Source: Spirochaetia bacterium (GTDB taxonomy: Bacteria > Spirochaetota > Spirochaetia > Treponematales > Breznakiellaceae). Taken from it: DNA of 36,330 nt. How positions within the stretch are numbered: the stretch's first letter is position 1; each line of letters begins with the position of its first letter. Below, piece after piece: positions 7,510 through 14,800 of this stretch. Under the pieces are notes generated by a model. It was given only the letters and a program-made list of their open reading frames with translations. It had not been told where the DNA came from and searched no databases. Location of the stretch: assembly GCA_025997715.1 (NCBI GenBank), contig BNUY01000009.1, positions 1 through 36,330 on the forward strand, written 5' to 3'. The translations under genes were made by a program, and so were the position numbers.

Positions 7510-8502
7510 ATGGAGGATACGGCCGACCTGCGCGCCTTGATCGAAACGATAGCCGCCGAAACGGGTTTTTCCGGTGATATCCGCGGTAATGAACCCATGG
7601 CAGCCCATACCACCTTTACGGTCGGCGGTCCTGCGGATTGCTGGGTGCGCCCGGCGGGGGACTGTTTCCCCGGTTTCGCGGCGGCCCTCCTCCCAGCGGC
7701 CCGGACGGCGGGCATACCCCTGTTTATCCTTGGCGGCGGGGCGAACCTGGTGGTTGCCGATGCGGGTATACGGGGGATCGTGCTGGATACCTCAGGCTGG
7801 ACCGGCGTTGAGGTTGCCGATGACGGCCCTGGAATTTTTACGGTCCGCTCCGGTACGGCGGTGGATGACGCGGCGGCGGCGGCGGCGGAACAGGGCTTGG
7901 GGGGCCTGGCGTTTCTGGCGGGAATGCCCGGCGCCATTGGGGGGGCGGTGTGGATGAACGCCCGCTGCTATGACCGGCAGGTGTCAGATGTGCTGCTGCG
8001 TACGGAGGTTCTGGATTGGAGCCCCTTGGACGGCTCCTTCCGCCGGGTGTGGATTCCTTGCCGGAGTGAAGAGTTTTCCTATAAGCGGAGCCCCTTCCAA
8101 AAGCGGGACGCGGCGGGCTTTAGTCCCTTGATCCTGGCCGCAGAATTCGGCCTGGAAAAACGGGAGGTTTCTGATATAAGGCGGGAAATGGCGGCCCATA
8201 GGCGGGACCGGGAGGAGAAGGGGCATTACCGGTACCCCTCGGCGGGATCGGTGTTTAAAAACAGCCGGGACTTTGGGAAGCCCACGGGGCAGATCATCGA
8301 TGAACTGGGCCTGCGGGGGTATACCGTCGGGGGCGCACAGGTGGCCCCCTGGCATGGGAATATTATTATCAACACGGGGAACGCCACTGCGGCGGACATA
8401 CGGAAACTGATGGAAGAGGTGGCGGAAAAGGTGCGGGAGACAACGGGGTTTGTGCTGGAGCCGGAGATTATCTTTGCGGGGGAATGGGAAGGGACGGCTT
8501 AG
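7510..8502 (+). CDS. murB: UDP-N-acetylenolpyruvoylglucosamine reductase
   Basis: Cytoplasmic flavoenzyme that reduces UDP-GlcNAc-enolpyruvate to UDP-MurNAc with NADPH, the second committed step of peptidoglycan synthesis. 330 residues, the normal size. The FAD-binding part shows HTTFTVGGPADCWVRP, LGGGANLVVADAGIRG and FLAGMPGAIGGAVWMN. The C-terminal part has the active-site Ser motif YPSAGSVFKN and GAQVAPWHGNIIIN, ending with the Glu-containing LEPEIIF. The frame is open further upstream to 7357, but that part lies in mobile element copy 1 and is not protein-like, so I start at the ATG at 7510. Its last 4 bases overlap the end of the convergent fic gene. Confidence 0.95.
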   Translation: MEDTADLRALIETIAAETGFSGDIRGNEPMAAHTTFTVGGPADCWVRPAGDCFPGFAAALLPAARTAGIPLFILGGGANLVVADAGIRGIVLDTSGWTGVEVADDGPGIFTVRSGTAVDDAAAAAAEQGLGGLAFLAGMPGAIGGAVWMNARCYDRQVSDVLLRTEVLDWSPLDGSFRRVWIPCRSEEFSYKRSPFQKRDAAGFSPLILAAEFGLEKREVSDIRREMAAHRRDREEKGHYRYPSAGSVFKNSRDFGKPTGQIIDELGLRGYTVGGAQVAPWHGNIIINTGNATAADIRKLMEEVAEKVRETTGFVLEPEIIFAGEWEGTA

Positions 8503-9572
8503 GGATGTCTTTCATACCACGCCCCTCTCGTTGTGCCGCGTTTGACAAGATACCCTGGGTTAACCAAAGATTTTACGGCCTTCTTCGTGGTTTCAATGTT
8601 CAGGTTAAGCGCTTCGGCAATTTCAACGGAGGTCCATTGAGGTTTTTCCTTAAAAAGATCCAGGATAGATACCGCCGTCCTTGAGAGCCTTGTATCAATG
8701 GGGACAGGCATTGGGGCGTCTTGTTTTATGAACTTTATTTTTTCTTCCAGATGTCTTTTTTGTTTTTGCAGAGTAGAAAGGAAAAAGGATAACCAGTGTT
8801 CATAATCGTTTTTACCGGTCCAAATATTTTTTTGGGTTTGACGAAGGGATCGATAATACCCTTCTTTATTTAGTTCTATAATGGATTCAATAGAACTATA
8901 GGGTATGTAGGTATAGCCTTTTTTCAACAGCAACAAAGCGGTCAATGCCCGGGAAAGGCGTCCATTCCCGTCCTGGAAGGGGTGAATGGCGAGGAAATGC
9001 GCAATAAAAACCCCTATGACAAGCAGAGGATGAAGATAGTTGTCTTCGAGGTTCTTTCGGGTCCAGTTTACCAGAGCCTCCATAAGGCGCGGCGTATCAA
9101 AGGGAGCGGCTGTTTCAAAAACTATGCCAATTTCATTACCCTTTGAATCAAACGCGGCGACGGAATTGGGAAGTTTCTTATACTCTCCGCGGTGTCTCGT
9201 ATCCTTGCCCACATGTTTAAGCATTATTTGATGAAATTGTCTGATGTAGTTTTCCGAAAGCGGTATAATTTCATAATTAACAAAAATGATGTCCATAAGT
9301 TCTGCATACCCGGTCACTTCTTCCTCGTCCCTGGATTTAAAGGATGTTTGCGTAATGCGGGATAACAATTTTTCAACTTCGGCGTCAGAAAGCATATTGC
9401 CCTCTATTCGATTGGAGGAACCGACGGACTCAATGGTAGAGACTTTTTTCAGTGCCTTAAGCTGTTCCGGCCGCAGCCCCGATAAATTGTTCCAGGCTCC
9501 CTTGAATTCGTCAAGTTCGGCAATTTGACTGAGCATTTGCGGAGAAATTTTAATGGTGTTGTTATCTATCAT
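8499..9572 (-). CDS. Fic-family protein (probable AMP-transferase) with C-terminal winged helix
   Basis: 357 residues. It carries the full Fic motif HPFQDGNGRLSR (about residues 194-205), with the catalytic His and phosphate-binding Gly-Asn-Gly-Arg. The family usually transfers AMP from ATP to protein hydroxyl groups. An inhibitory-helix motif (S-x-x-x-E-G, in SSNRIEGN, about residues 52-59) lies N-terminal, as in self-inhibited class II Fic proteins. About residues 295-355 form a winged-helix DNA-binding domain (SVEIAEALNLNIETTKKAVKSL), suggesting autoregulation or an alternative role. The gene is more AT-rich than murB and faces it. With the next two genes it forms an accessory block bracketed by two copies of the palindromic element. 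The target is unknown. Confidence 0.92.
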   Translation of the reverse strand: MIDNNTIKISPQMLSQIAELDEFKGAWNNLSGLRPEQLKALKKVSTIESVGSSNRIEGNMLSDAEVEKLLSRITQTSFKSRDEEEVTGYAELMDIIFVNYEIIPLSENYIRQFHQIMLKHVGKDTRHRGEYKKLPNSVAAFDSKGNEIGIVFETAAPFDTPRLMEALVNWTRKNLEDNYLHPLLVIGVFIAHFLAIHPFQDGNGRLSRALTALLLLKKGYTYIPYSSIESIIELNKEGYYRSLRQTQKNIWTGKNDYEHWLSFFLSTLQKQKRHLEEKIKFIKQDAPMPVPIDTRLSRTAVSILDLFKEKPQWTSVEIAEALNLNIETTKKAVKSLVNPGYLVKRGTTRGAWYERHP

Positions 9573-9574
9573 TG

Positions 9575-9603
9575 TTACCTGATATTACCTGATATTACCT
9601 GAA
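9575..9603. repeat. 10-bp tandem repeats spanning the fic -10 box and ribosome site
   Basis: Nearly three copies of GATATTACCT on the plus strand. Read on the minus strand they are TAATATCAGG units that supply the -10 box, a second spare -10-like box 10 bp closer, and the AGG before ATG 9572. Confidence 0.8.
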
Positions 9604-9620
9604 ACTCCATAATAAGTCAA
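9592..9620 (-). promoter_or_regulatory. Promoter of fic gene
   Basis: On the minus strand TTGACT (9615-9620), 17 nt, TAATAT (9592-9597). The leader is short, with AGGTAAC before ATG 9572. It is divergent from the ATPase promoter at 9649-9677. Confidence 0.7.
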
Positions 9621-9648
9621 GCACGGTATGTAAAATTCAAGGTCAATA

Positions 9649-9677
9649 TTGAAAATTACATAAAATCCCGGTATAAT
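9649..9677 (+). promoter_or_regulatory. Promoter of ATPase gene, leaderless type
   Basis: TTGAAA (9649-9654), 17 nt, a perfect TATAAT (9672-9677), then 7 nt to ATG 9685. The first possible ATG (9676) lies inside the -10 box, so it cannot be the start of a transcript from this promoter. Confidence 0.75.
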
Positions 9678-9684
9678 GTACTGC

Positions 9685-10848
9685 ATGAAGTACCTTTCGA
9701 GAACCCTTGAAGCAAAATTACGGCTAATTTCGGGGCAATTTCCGGTAACGGTGGTCACCGGGCCGCGGCAAAGCGGTAAATCCACCATGCTCCGCCATAT
9801 GTTTCCGGCATATCATTATGTAAGCTTCGATGACGCTTCGGTACGGCTCGCCGCAAAACAGGAACCGGCGCTTTTTGTGAGCGGCCTGCCGGTCCCGGTG
9901 ATACTTGATGAGGTGCAGTATGCGCCGGAAATCTTACCTTATATAAAAATCAGTGTCGATTCTGAACGGGTAAACGGCCGTTTTATCCTGACCGGGTCGC
10001 AGGTCTTTAATTTGATGGCACGGATTTCCGAATCACTGGCGGGACGGGCTGCGTTGTTTGAATTGCTGCCCTTTTCCTTGGCAGAAACCGGAACCATACC
10101 GGTGAATCAACGGGATTGCTACCGGCAAATTTTGCAGGGATTCTACCCGGCGCCGAATACCCAGGAAACGGACTTACAAACATTTTACGGGAGTTATCTT
10201 TCAACCTACATTGAACGGGATGTGCGGCAGATACAAAATGTTAAAGACATTTCGACCTTTGAAATATTCATGCAAATTCTTGCCGGCAGGGCAGGGGGCT
10301 TGTTGAATGTACAGCAGATTGCCCGGGATTGCGGTATATCCCATGCGACGGCGGTGAGTTGGCTGTCCGTTTTGGAAATCACCCGCATTATTTATTTACT
10401 GCGCCCTTTTTATAGGAATACTACCAAACGGCTGGTAAAATCGCCCAAGTTATATTTTACCGATACCGGCCTGCTTGCCTTTCTGCTGAAATACCGTGAT
10501 GCGGAAACCTTACTCGCCGGCGCGGTTTCCGGCAGCATTTTTGAAAACATGCTGGTAATTGAAGCGTTAAAATGGAAATACAACACCCATTCCTCCGCCG
10601 ACTTATATTTTTACCGTGATTCCAATGGGGTAGAAGTTGATTTAATTATCCATGACGGACAATTGTTTTCGTTGTATGAAATAAAATCCGGCGCCGCTAT
10701 ACGCTCAGAGATGGCCTCGAATTTAGCCTCCGTACCGTTTGAAGGCGCAAAAAGGTTTTTGTTGTCTTTTAATGAACACCCCTTACCCATGGGAAATGGG
10801 GTACAGGCAATACCCTGGTGGAAGGTGGAGTGGGGTGCATCTAAGTGA
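9685..10848 (+). CDS. AAA-type ATPase with C-terminal DUF4143
   Basis: 387 residues from ATG 9685; an ATG three codons earlier overlaps the -10 box and is rejected. Walker A is GPRQSGKST (about residues 28-36) and Walker B is VPVILDEVQ (about 78-86), with the sensor-like stretch FILTGSQ. The C-terminal half (about 190-385) matches the DUF4143 pattern, with a winged-helix stretch (LNVQQIARDCGISHATAVSWL) and a nuclease-like end containing YFYRDSNGVEVDLII and LYEIKSG. Such proteins are common in gut bacteria and their substrate is generally unknown. Its stop overlaps an upstream GTG of the next ORF. It is AT-richer than the core genes, which fits acquisition by transfer. Confidence 0.9.
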   Translation: MKYLSRTLEAKLRLISGQFPVTVVTGPRQSGKSTMLRHMFPAYHYVSFDDASVRLAAKQEPALFVSGLPVPVILDEVQYAPEILPYIKISVDSERVNGRFILTGSQVFNLMARISESLAGRAALFELLPFSLAETGTIPVNQRDCYRQILQGFYPAPNTQETDLQTFYGSYLSTYIERDVRQIQNVKDISTFEIFMQILAGRAGGLLNVQQIARDCGISHATAVSWLSVLEITRIIYLLRPFYRNTTKRLVKSPKLYFTDTGLLAFLLKYRDAETLLAGAVSGSIFENMLVIEALKWKYNTHSSADLYFYRDSNGVEVDLIIHDGQLFSLYEIKSGAAIRSEMASNLASVPFEGAKRFLLSFNEHPLPMGNGVQAIPWWKVEWGASK

Positions 10849-10876
10849 TTGACAAATGTATTGTTCTGTTAATAAT
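10849..10876 (+). promoter_or_regulatory. Candidate promoter of yhcG-like gene, leaderless type
   Basis: TTGACA (10849-10854), 16 nt, AATAAT (10871-10876), then 7 nt to ATG 10884. It lies immediately after the stop of the ATPase gene. Confidence 0.5.
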
Positions 10877-10883
10877 GTATGCA

Positions 10884-12002
10884 ATGGCAAGTCCAAAGAA
10901 GAATGATTTTGACAATCTGATAAACAGCATTTATCAGACCCATTGCGTGTTACAGGAAAATGCCGCAAAGGCAGTTAACCATTATTTGACTGTCCGCAAC
11001 TGGCTTGTTGGGTGTTATATTGTTGAGTATGAACAACATGGCCTGGACCGGGCAAAATATGGCACCGGTTTGCTGGACGAAATGGCGCTTAAGCTGAAAG
11101 CAAAGGAATTGAAGGGATTTTCAGTCAGCGCTTTGAAGAACCATCGGGCTTTTTATAGTACCTATCCGCAAATTCGCCAATCAGTGATTGGCGAATTGAA
11201 AACTTCCGATATTCAGAAAATAGTGCCCGATATACAAAAGAATAAAGCCGTCCAATTACGGATAGAAAAATCCGGTGACGCGCTGCCGCCTGACTTATTA
11301 TTATCAAGGCTGACGTACACTCATTTTATAGAGCTATTCCGGGTTGAAGATACCTTACAACGCCTTTTCTATGAAGTTGAAACAATTAAAAATAATTGGA
11401 GTGTTCGTGAATTAAAACGGGCTATCGGGACATCGCTGGCTTTCAGGACCACCATGTCAACCAACAAGGAAGCCATTATTGCCAAAATCAGTAATATAAA
11501 ACCTGTTGCCAATGCGGAAGTAATCAGAAACCCGTATATTCTTGAGTTTCTTGATTTGGAAGAAAAGCCTGAATACAGTGAATCCGATTTGGAACAATCT
11601 CTGCTGACCCATTTACAGCAATTTCTTATTGAGCTGGGGACGGGCTTTTGTTTTGAAGCGCGGCAAAAGCGCATCACCTTTAATAACCGGCATTACCGGG
11701 TAGATTTGGTTTTTTATCATCGTCTTTTGAAATGCCACATTCTCATTGACCTGAAAGTCGGGGAATTTGACCACGCAGATGCCGGACAAATGACGGTCTA
11801 CCTGAACTATTTCAAAAAGAATGAAATGGCGGAAGGGGACAATCCGCCTATCGGAATTATTTTGTGCGCCAACAAGGATGATGCCTTGGTTGAATACGCC
11901 AGCGCCGGGATGGACGACCAGCTTTTTGTTTCCAAATACCTTGTAAAACTTCCCAAACCAAAAATTTTGGAGAACTTTATAAAGCGGGAATTCAACCAAT
12001 AA
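10884..12002 (+). CDS. YhcG/DUF1016-type PDDEXK nuclease-domain protein
   Basis: 372 residues from ATG 10884. Alternatives are ATG 10875 and GTG 10845, which overlaps the previous stop; none has a clear ribosome site. The N-terminal half (about 1-170) is the helical DUF1016 N-terminal domain (AVNHYLTVRNWLVGCYIVEYEQHG, LKGFSVSALKNHRAFYSTYPQ). The C-terminal half has the PD-(D/E)xK core: YRVDLVFYHRLLKCHILIDLK, with Asp then Asp-x-Lys where many relatives have Glu-x-Lys, followed by GEFDHADAGQM. A DNA-cleaving or DNA-processing role is likely from the family, but the biological role is not settled. It is probably horizontally mobile, as it is AT-rich beside fic and the ATPase. Confidence 0.87.
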   Translation: MASPKKNDFDNLINSIYQTHCVLQENAAKAVNHYLTVRNWLVGCYIVEYEQHGLDRAKYGTGLLDEMALKLKAKELKGFSVSALKNHRAFYSTYPQIRQSVIGELKTSDIQKIVPDIQKNKAVQLRIEKSGDALPPDLLLSRLTYTHFIELFRVEDTLQRLFYEVETIKNNWSVRELKRAIGTSLAFRTTMSTNKEAIIAKISNIKPVANAEVIRNPYILEFLDLEEKPEYSESDLEQSLLTHLQQFLIELGTGFCFEARQKRITFNNRHYRVDLVFYHRLLKCHILIDLKVGEFDHADAGQMTVYLNYFKKNEMAEGDNPPIGIILCANKDDALVEYASAGMDDQLFVSKYLVKLPKPKILENFIKREFNQ

Positions 12003-12017
12003 GGCGGTGACCCGGTA

Positions 12018-12035
12018 GCCGGAAACGGCCTTTTT
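12018..12035 (+). terminator. Weak hairpin plus T-run after yhcG-like gene
   Basis: GCCG-GAAA-CGGC followed by CTTTTT. The stem is only 4 bp with a GNRA-type loop, so it is a weak candidate. Confidence 0.35.
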
Positions 12036-12088
12036 ATTTGTCCTCAATGTTAGGAAATCCTAATAATATTTATCCTCGCCGCACATGA

Positions 12089-12291
12089 CAGGATAAACGC
12101 ATAAGAGAAGAATTTACCGCAAAGGCGCCGAAGGCGCGCGAAGGGGAAGAAGGAATGAACGGACTTCGTAGGCACAATTCAGAGAATCTGGCTAAAAAAG
12201 TGCTTATTCTTTCTTTCCTTCGTCGCCTTTGGCGCCTTTGCGGTTAAAATTCTTCTCTTTTCTTCATTATTTTTTCTATGCGTTTATCCTG
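12089..12291. mobile_element. MITE-like palindromic element, copy 2 (subtype B), with 9-bp target duplication
   Basis: 203 bp, ends CAGGATAAACGCATA and TATGCGTTTATCCTG. It is flanked on both sides by the identical 9-mer CGCACATGA (12080-12088 and 12292-12300), direct evidence of transposition. No coding capacity. It sits just upstream of the -35 of the double cNMP-binding gene. The internal 18-19 bp module (GAGAATC...TAAAAAA) is in the opposite orientation to that in copies 1 and 4. Confidence 0.92.
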
Positions 12292-12309
12292 CGCACATGA
12301 CCACACGGA

Positions 12310-12338
12310 TTGACAAGTCCGGCGGAGCTTCCTATACT
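12310..12338 (+). promoter_or_regulatory. Promoter of double cNMP-binding gene, leaderless type
   Basis: Perfect TTGACA (12310-12315), 17 nt, TATACT (12333-12338), then 8 nt to ATG 12347. The nearby mobile element stops 19 bp before the -35. Confidence 0.75.
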
Positions 12339-12346
12339 TTGTAGAA

Positions 12347-13558
12347 ATGGCTTCAAATGCACCGTTGCAGCTTGGTTTTGTAAAATTAAAAAAAGACTCA
12401 TACATTGTGTTGGAGGGAAAGCAAAACGCCGACCGGTTTTTTATCATCCGGGAAGGGCAGGTGCGGATTTCCAAGGAAGTGGAGGTGGTGGCCGAGGAGG
12501 GGGGCAATATATTGGGCCCCGGGGATTTCTTTGCCGTGGTGTCCACCATGTCCTCCCATAGCCATATCGAAACCGCCCGGGCTCTCACCGACGTTACGGT
12601 GATTTCGGTCCAAAAGGACCAATACAGCGCCCTGATTCAGCAAAATAACGCGGTGGCGATGAAGATAATCCTCCAGTTTTCCCAAAGAATGCGCTATTTG
12701 GACGAAGCCCTTTCCACGCTGGCTCTGAAAAATAGTACCGAAAATGGCGTTTCCCACCTGTTTAATGTGGGGGAATACTATGCCAATACCGACCAGTACA
12801 ATCATGCCCATTATATCTATTCCCGGTACCTTGAGCTTTGCCCCCAGGGTGAATATTCCCAGCCGGCCCGGCAGCGGATGGAGAAGATCGCACCCTTCGT
12901 CAAAGCGGCCAAGCAGGAAGTGAAGCCCGGGGAATCCTCCCGAAAATATGCCAGGGATACGATGATTTTTGCGGAAGGGGAGCCCGGAAATGAGTTGTAC
13001 ATCATCCAGTCGGGGGCCGTGAAGATTGCCAAAATCGCCGGGAACAACGAAATCCTCCTGGCGATCCTGAAACCGGGGGATATTTTTGGGGAAATGGCCC
13101 TGCTGGAATCCAAACCCCGCACGGCCTGCGCCCTGGCGTACGAAGATTCGGTGCTTCTCACGGTGAGTAAGGCCAATTTTGCCCGTATGGCCGCCACCCA
13201 GCCCCAGATTATCGCCCGGCTTACGGTCCTGCTCGCGGAACGGATCTGGCTGGCCTATAAACAGCTCGCCAATACCCTGATCGAAAACCCCTTGGGACGC
13301 ATTTATGATGCCCTGCTGCTCCAGCTCGAAAAGAGCCGGGTGAACATGGAAACCGAAAAATCCCATAGTTTTGACTTTGGGCTTAAGGAATTGATAAACA
13401 TGGTCGGACTTAGCCCGGATGAGGGCGCCCTGATGATGCGGAAGATCATGGAAAACCGCACCATCCAGATAGTGGATGATAAGATCTTCGCCCTTGATAT
13501 CCAGGACATTGTCAAGCAAGCCTCCCTAAACAGCCGCCCGATTCGTAAATCTGCGTAA
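12347..13558 (+). CDS. Protein with two cyclic-nucleotide-binding domains
   Basis: 403 residues. The N-terminal cNMP-binding fold (about 8-125) is degenerate at the phosphate-binding cassette (GPGDFFAVVSTMSSHSHIETARAL). A helical linker follows (about 130-190; NVGEYYANTDQYNHAHYIYSRYLE looks like one TPR unit). The second cNMP domain (about 200-315) has a canonical cassette, GDIFGEMALLESKPRTACA, with the Glu and Arg that contact cyclic nucleotide. The C-terminal about 80 residues are winged-helix-like (FGLKELINMVGLSPDEGALMMRKIMENRTIQI), so a Crp-like transcription regulator is possible but the HTH is not textbook. The membrane cyclase at 5204-7084 is a plausible source of its ligand. I recall a similar murB/cNMP neighbourhood in T. 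pallidum but could not check it. Confidence 0.9.
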   Translation: MASNAPLQLGFVKLKKDSYIVLEGKQNADRFFIIREGQVRISKEVEVVAEEGGNILGPGDFFAVVSTMSSHSHIETARALTDVTVISVQKDQYSALIQQNNAVAMKIILQFSQRMRYLDEALSTLALKNSTENGVSHLFNVGEYYANTDQYNHAHYIYSRYLELCPQGEYSQPARQRMEKIAPFVKAAKQEVKPGESSRKYARDTMIFAEGEPGNELYIIQSGAVKIAKIAGNNEILLAILKPGDIFGEMALLESKPRTACALAYEDSVLLTVSKANFARMAATQPQIIARLTVLLAERIWLAYKQLANTLIENPLGRIYDALLLQLEKSRVNMETEKSHSFDFGLKELINMVGLSPDEGALMMRKIMENRTIQIVDDKIFALDIQDIVKQASLNSRPIRKSA

Positions 13559-13563
13559 TGCCC

Positions 13564-13713
13564 AGCAATTCTAAATTTACCGCGAAGAAGAGAGTTTTTA
13601 ACCACAGACCACACGGACTACACGGACTTTTGCTTTGAAATCTCGTTCTTTTGTCCGAGTGGTCTGTGTGGTCTGTGGTAAATTCTTAATATTAGCTCAA
13701 ATTTAGAATAGCT
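13564..13713. repeat. Long palindromic intergenic repeat (ACCACAGACCACACGG family)
   Basis: Outer arms of 15 bp (13564-13578 and 13699-13713, one mismatch) enclose inner arms of 27 bp (13601-13627 and 13653-13679, 3 mismatches) based on ACCACAGACCACACGGAC. It forms a strong hairpin between two genes, and could act as a terminator for the upstream gene. It is related to 23933-24013. Confidence 0.8.
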
Positions 13714-13763
13714 AAGTAATGACCCCCTTAGTTTTAATCCCCGTTTTGCCGATACTAACAATG

Positions 13764-14336
13764 ATGAAGCGATACCTTCCCCTAATGAGCGTAGTCCTCC
13801 TCCTCTGTTTCCTTTTACCGCCGGGTTTTGTCTATTCCCAGGATGCAGCCGCTGAAGCCGCAGAAGCCGCAGCCTTGCCCCGCAGTTTCCATAACATATT
13901 CTTAGGCATCGGCCTTGAAACGCTCAAGGGATACCTCCGGGATGACGCGTCCTTTAATTTCCGGGAAGACCGGGATGTTTCCCTGGTACCCTCCGCCCCG
14001 GAGCAAACCCTGGTGGAAACCCAGGGTCGGGACTTTATCCGCCGGGCTTTTTTCCAGCTCCGGGCCGGGGAAGTTTTTATCATGTCCTTTACCCTGAACA
14101 CCGCGCTGGTGGATCACTATTCGGTGTTTACCACCTTTGTTACGCGGTACGGGGAACCCACTTCCCTGAGCCCCCGGGAAGCGGTATGGGAAACCGAAGA
14201 CACCCGGGTCTCCATTGAACGCCCCCTGACGGTGAAGTATATCGACAAAAACAGCTTTACGAACATGGCCCGGGGTTCCTCGGCGGACGGCTCCCGGGAA
14301 CTGCTTGCCCGCAATGAATTTCTGGACGGCTTTTAG
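13764..14336 (+). CDS. Exported protein of unknown function
   Basis: 190 residues from ATG 13764. ATG 13761 is equally possible and the frame is open back to 13719, but the leading peptide upstream adds nothing signal-like. Residues 1-26 are a signal peptide (MKRYLPLMSVVLLLCFLLPP...VYSQ). The mature part starts with an alanine/glutamate stretch, then has a globular region with FLGIGLETLKGYLRDD and RYGEPTSLSPREAVWETED. The pattern of small exported proteins tracking 'GEPT...WE' suggests a periplasmic or surface protein. I do not recognise a family. Its stop overlaps the GTG start of the DUF192 gene by 1 bp, so the two should be co-translated. Confidence 0.75.
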   Translation: MKRYLPLMSVVLLLCFLLPPGFVYSQDAAAEAAEAAALPRSFHNIFLGIGLETLKGYLRDDASFNFREDRDVSLVPSAPEQTLVETQGRDFIRRAFFQLRAGEVFIMSFTLNTALVDHYSVFTTFVTRYGEPTSLSPREAVWETEDTRVSIERPLTVKYIDKNSFTNMARGSSADGSRELLARNEFLDGF

Positions 14337-14800
14337 TGAAACGCCTTAGTGGTAAATTCTTCTTCTGTGCGATCCTCATGGCCTTTGTAAACGGCGCCTG
14401 TGCCGGCGGGGACGCAAAACCCCAGCCCCGCCTTGAAACCTGGGAACTGCGCATCAGCGGGGGGGATGGCGCCGAAACGCCTATCACGGCGGAGATAGCC
14501 CGCACCGATGAGCAGCGGGAGCGGGGACTCATGGGGCGGCAATCCCTTGCGGATGGGGAGGGGATGCTCTTTGTGTTTGAACGGGACCGCATCCTGAGCT
14601 TCTGGATGAAGGACACCCTTATTCCCCTATCCATCGCCTATATCGCCTATGACGGGCGCATCCTGGAAATCCACGACATGGAACCCCAAAACCTTTTAGC
14701 GATCCAGTCGAGCCGTTCTGCCCGCTACGCCCTGGAAGTTCCCCAGGGCTGGTTTGCCCGGAAGGGGATTAAGGCCGGGGATGTGCTTATATTTCCTTGA
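14336..14800 (+). CDS. DUF192-family exported protein
   Basis: 154 residues. The N-terminal signal has a lipobox-like FVNGAC (Cys about residue 22), so it may be a lipoprotein under relaxed spirochaetal rules. The rest is a textbook DUF192 domain: RERGLMGRQSLADGEGMLFV, then LSFWMKDTLIPLSIAYI and SSRSARYALEVPQGWF, ending GIKAGDVLIF. The molecular role of DUF192 is not established. It starts with GTG overlapping the previous stop (TAGTG), and its last 14 bp overlap the convergent gene at 14787. Confidence 0.92.
   Translation: MKRLSGKFFFCAILMAFVNGACAGGDAKPQPRLETWELRISGGDGAETPITAEIARTDEQRERGLMGRQSLADGEGMLFVFERDRILSFWMKDTLIPLSIAYIAYDGRILEIHDMEPQNLLAIQSSRSARYALEVPQGWFARKGIKAGDVLIFP

Noticed and set aside
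12398..13519. 373-codon minus-strand open frame
   Set aside because: Antisense to the cNMP-binding protein whose motifs are canonical; low-quality composition.
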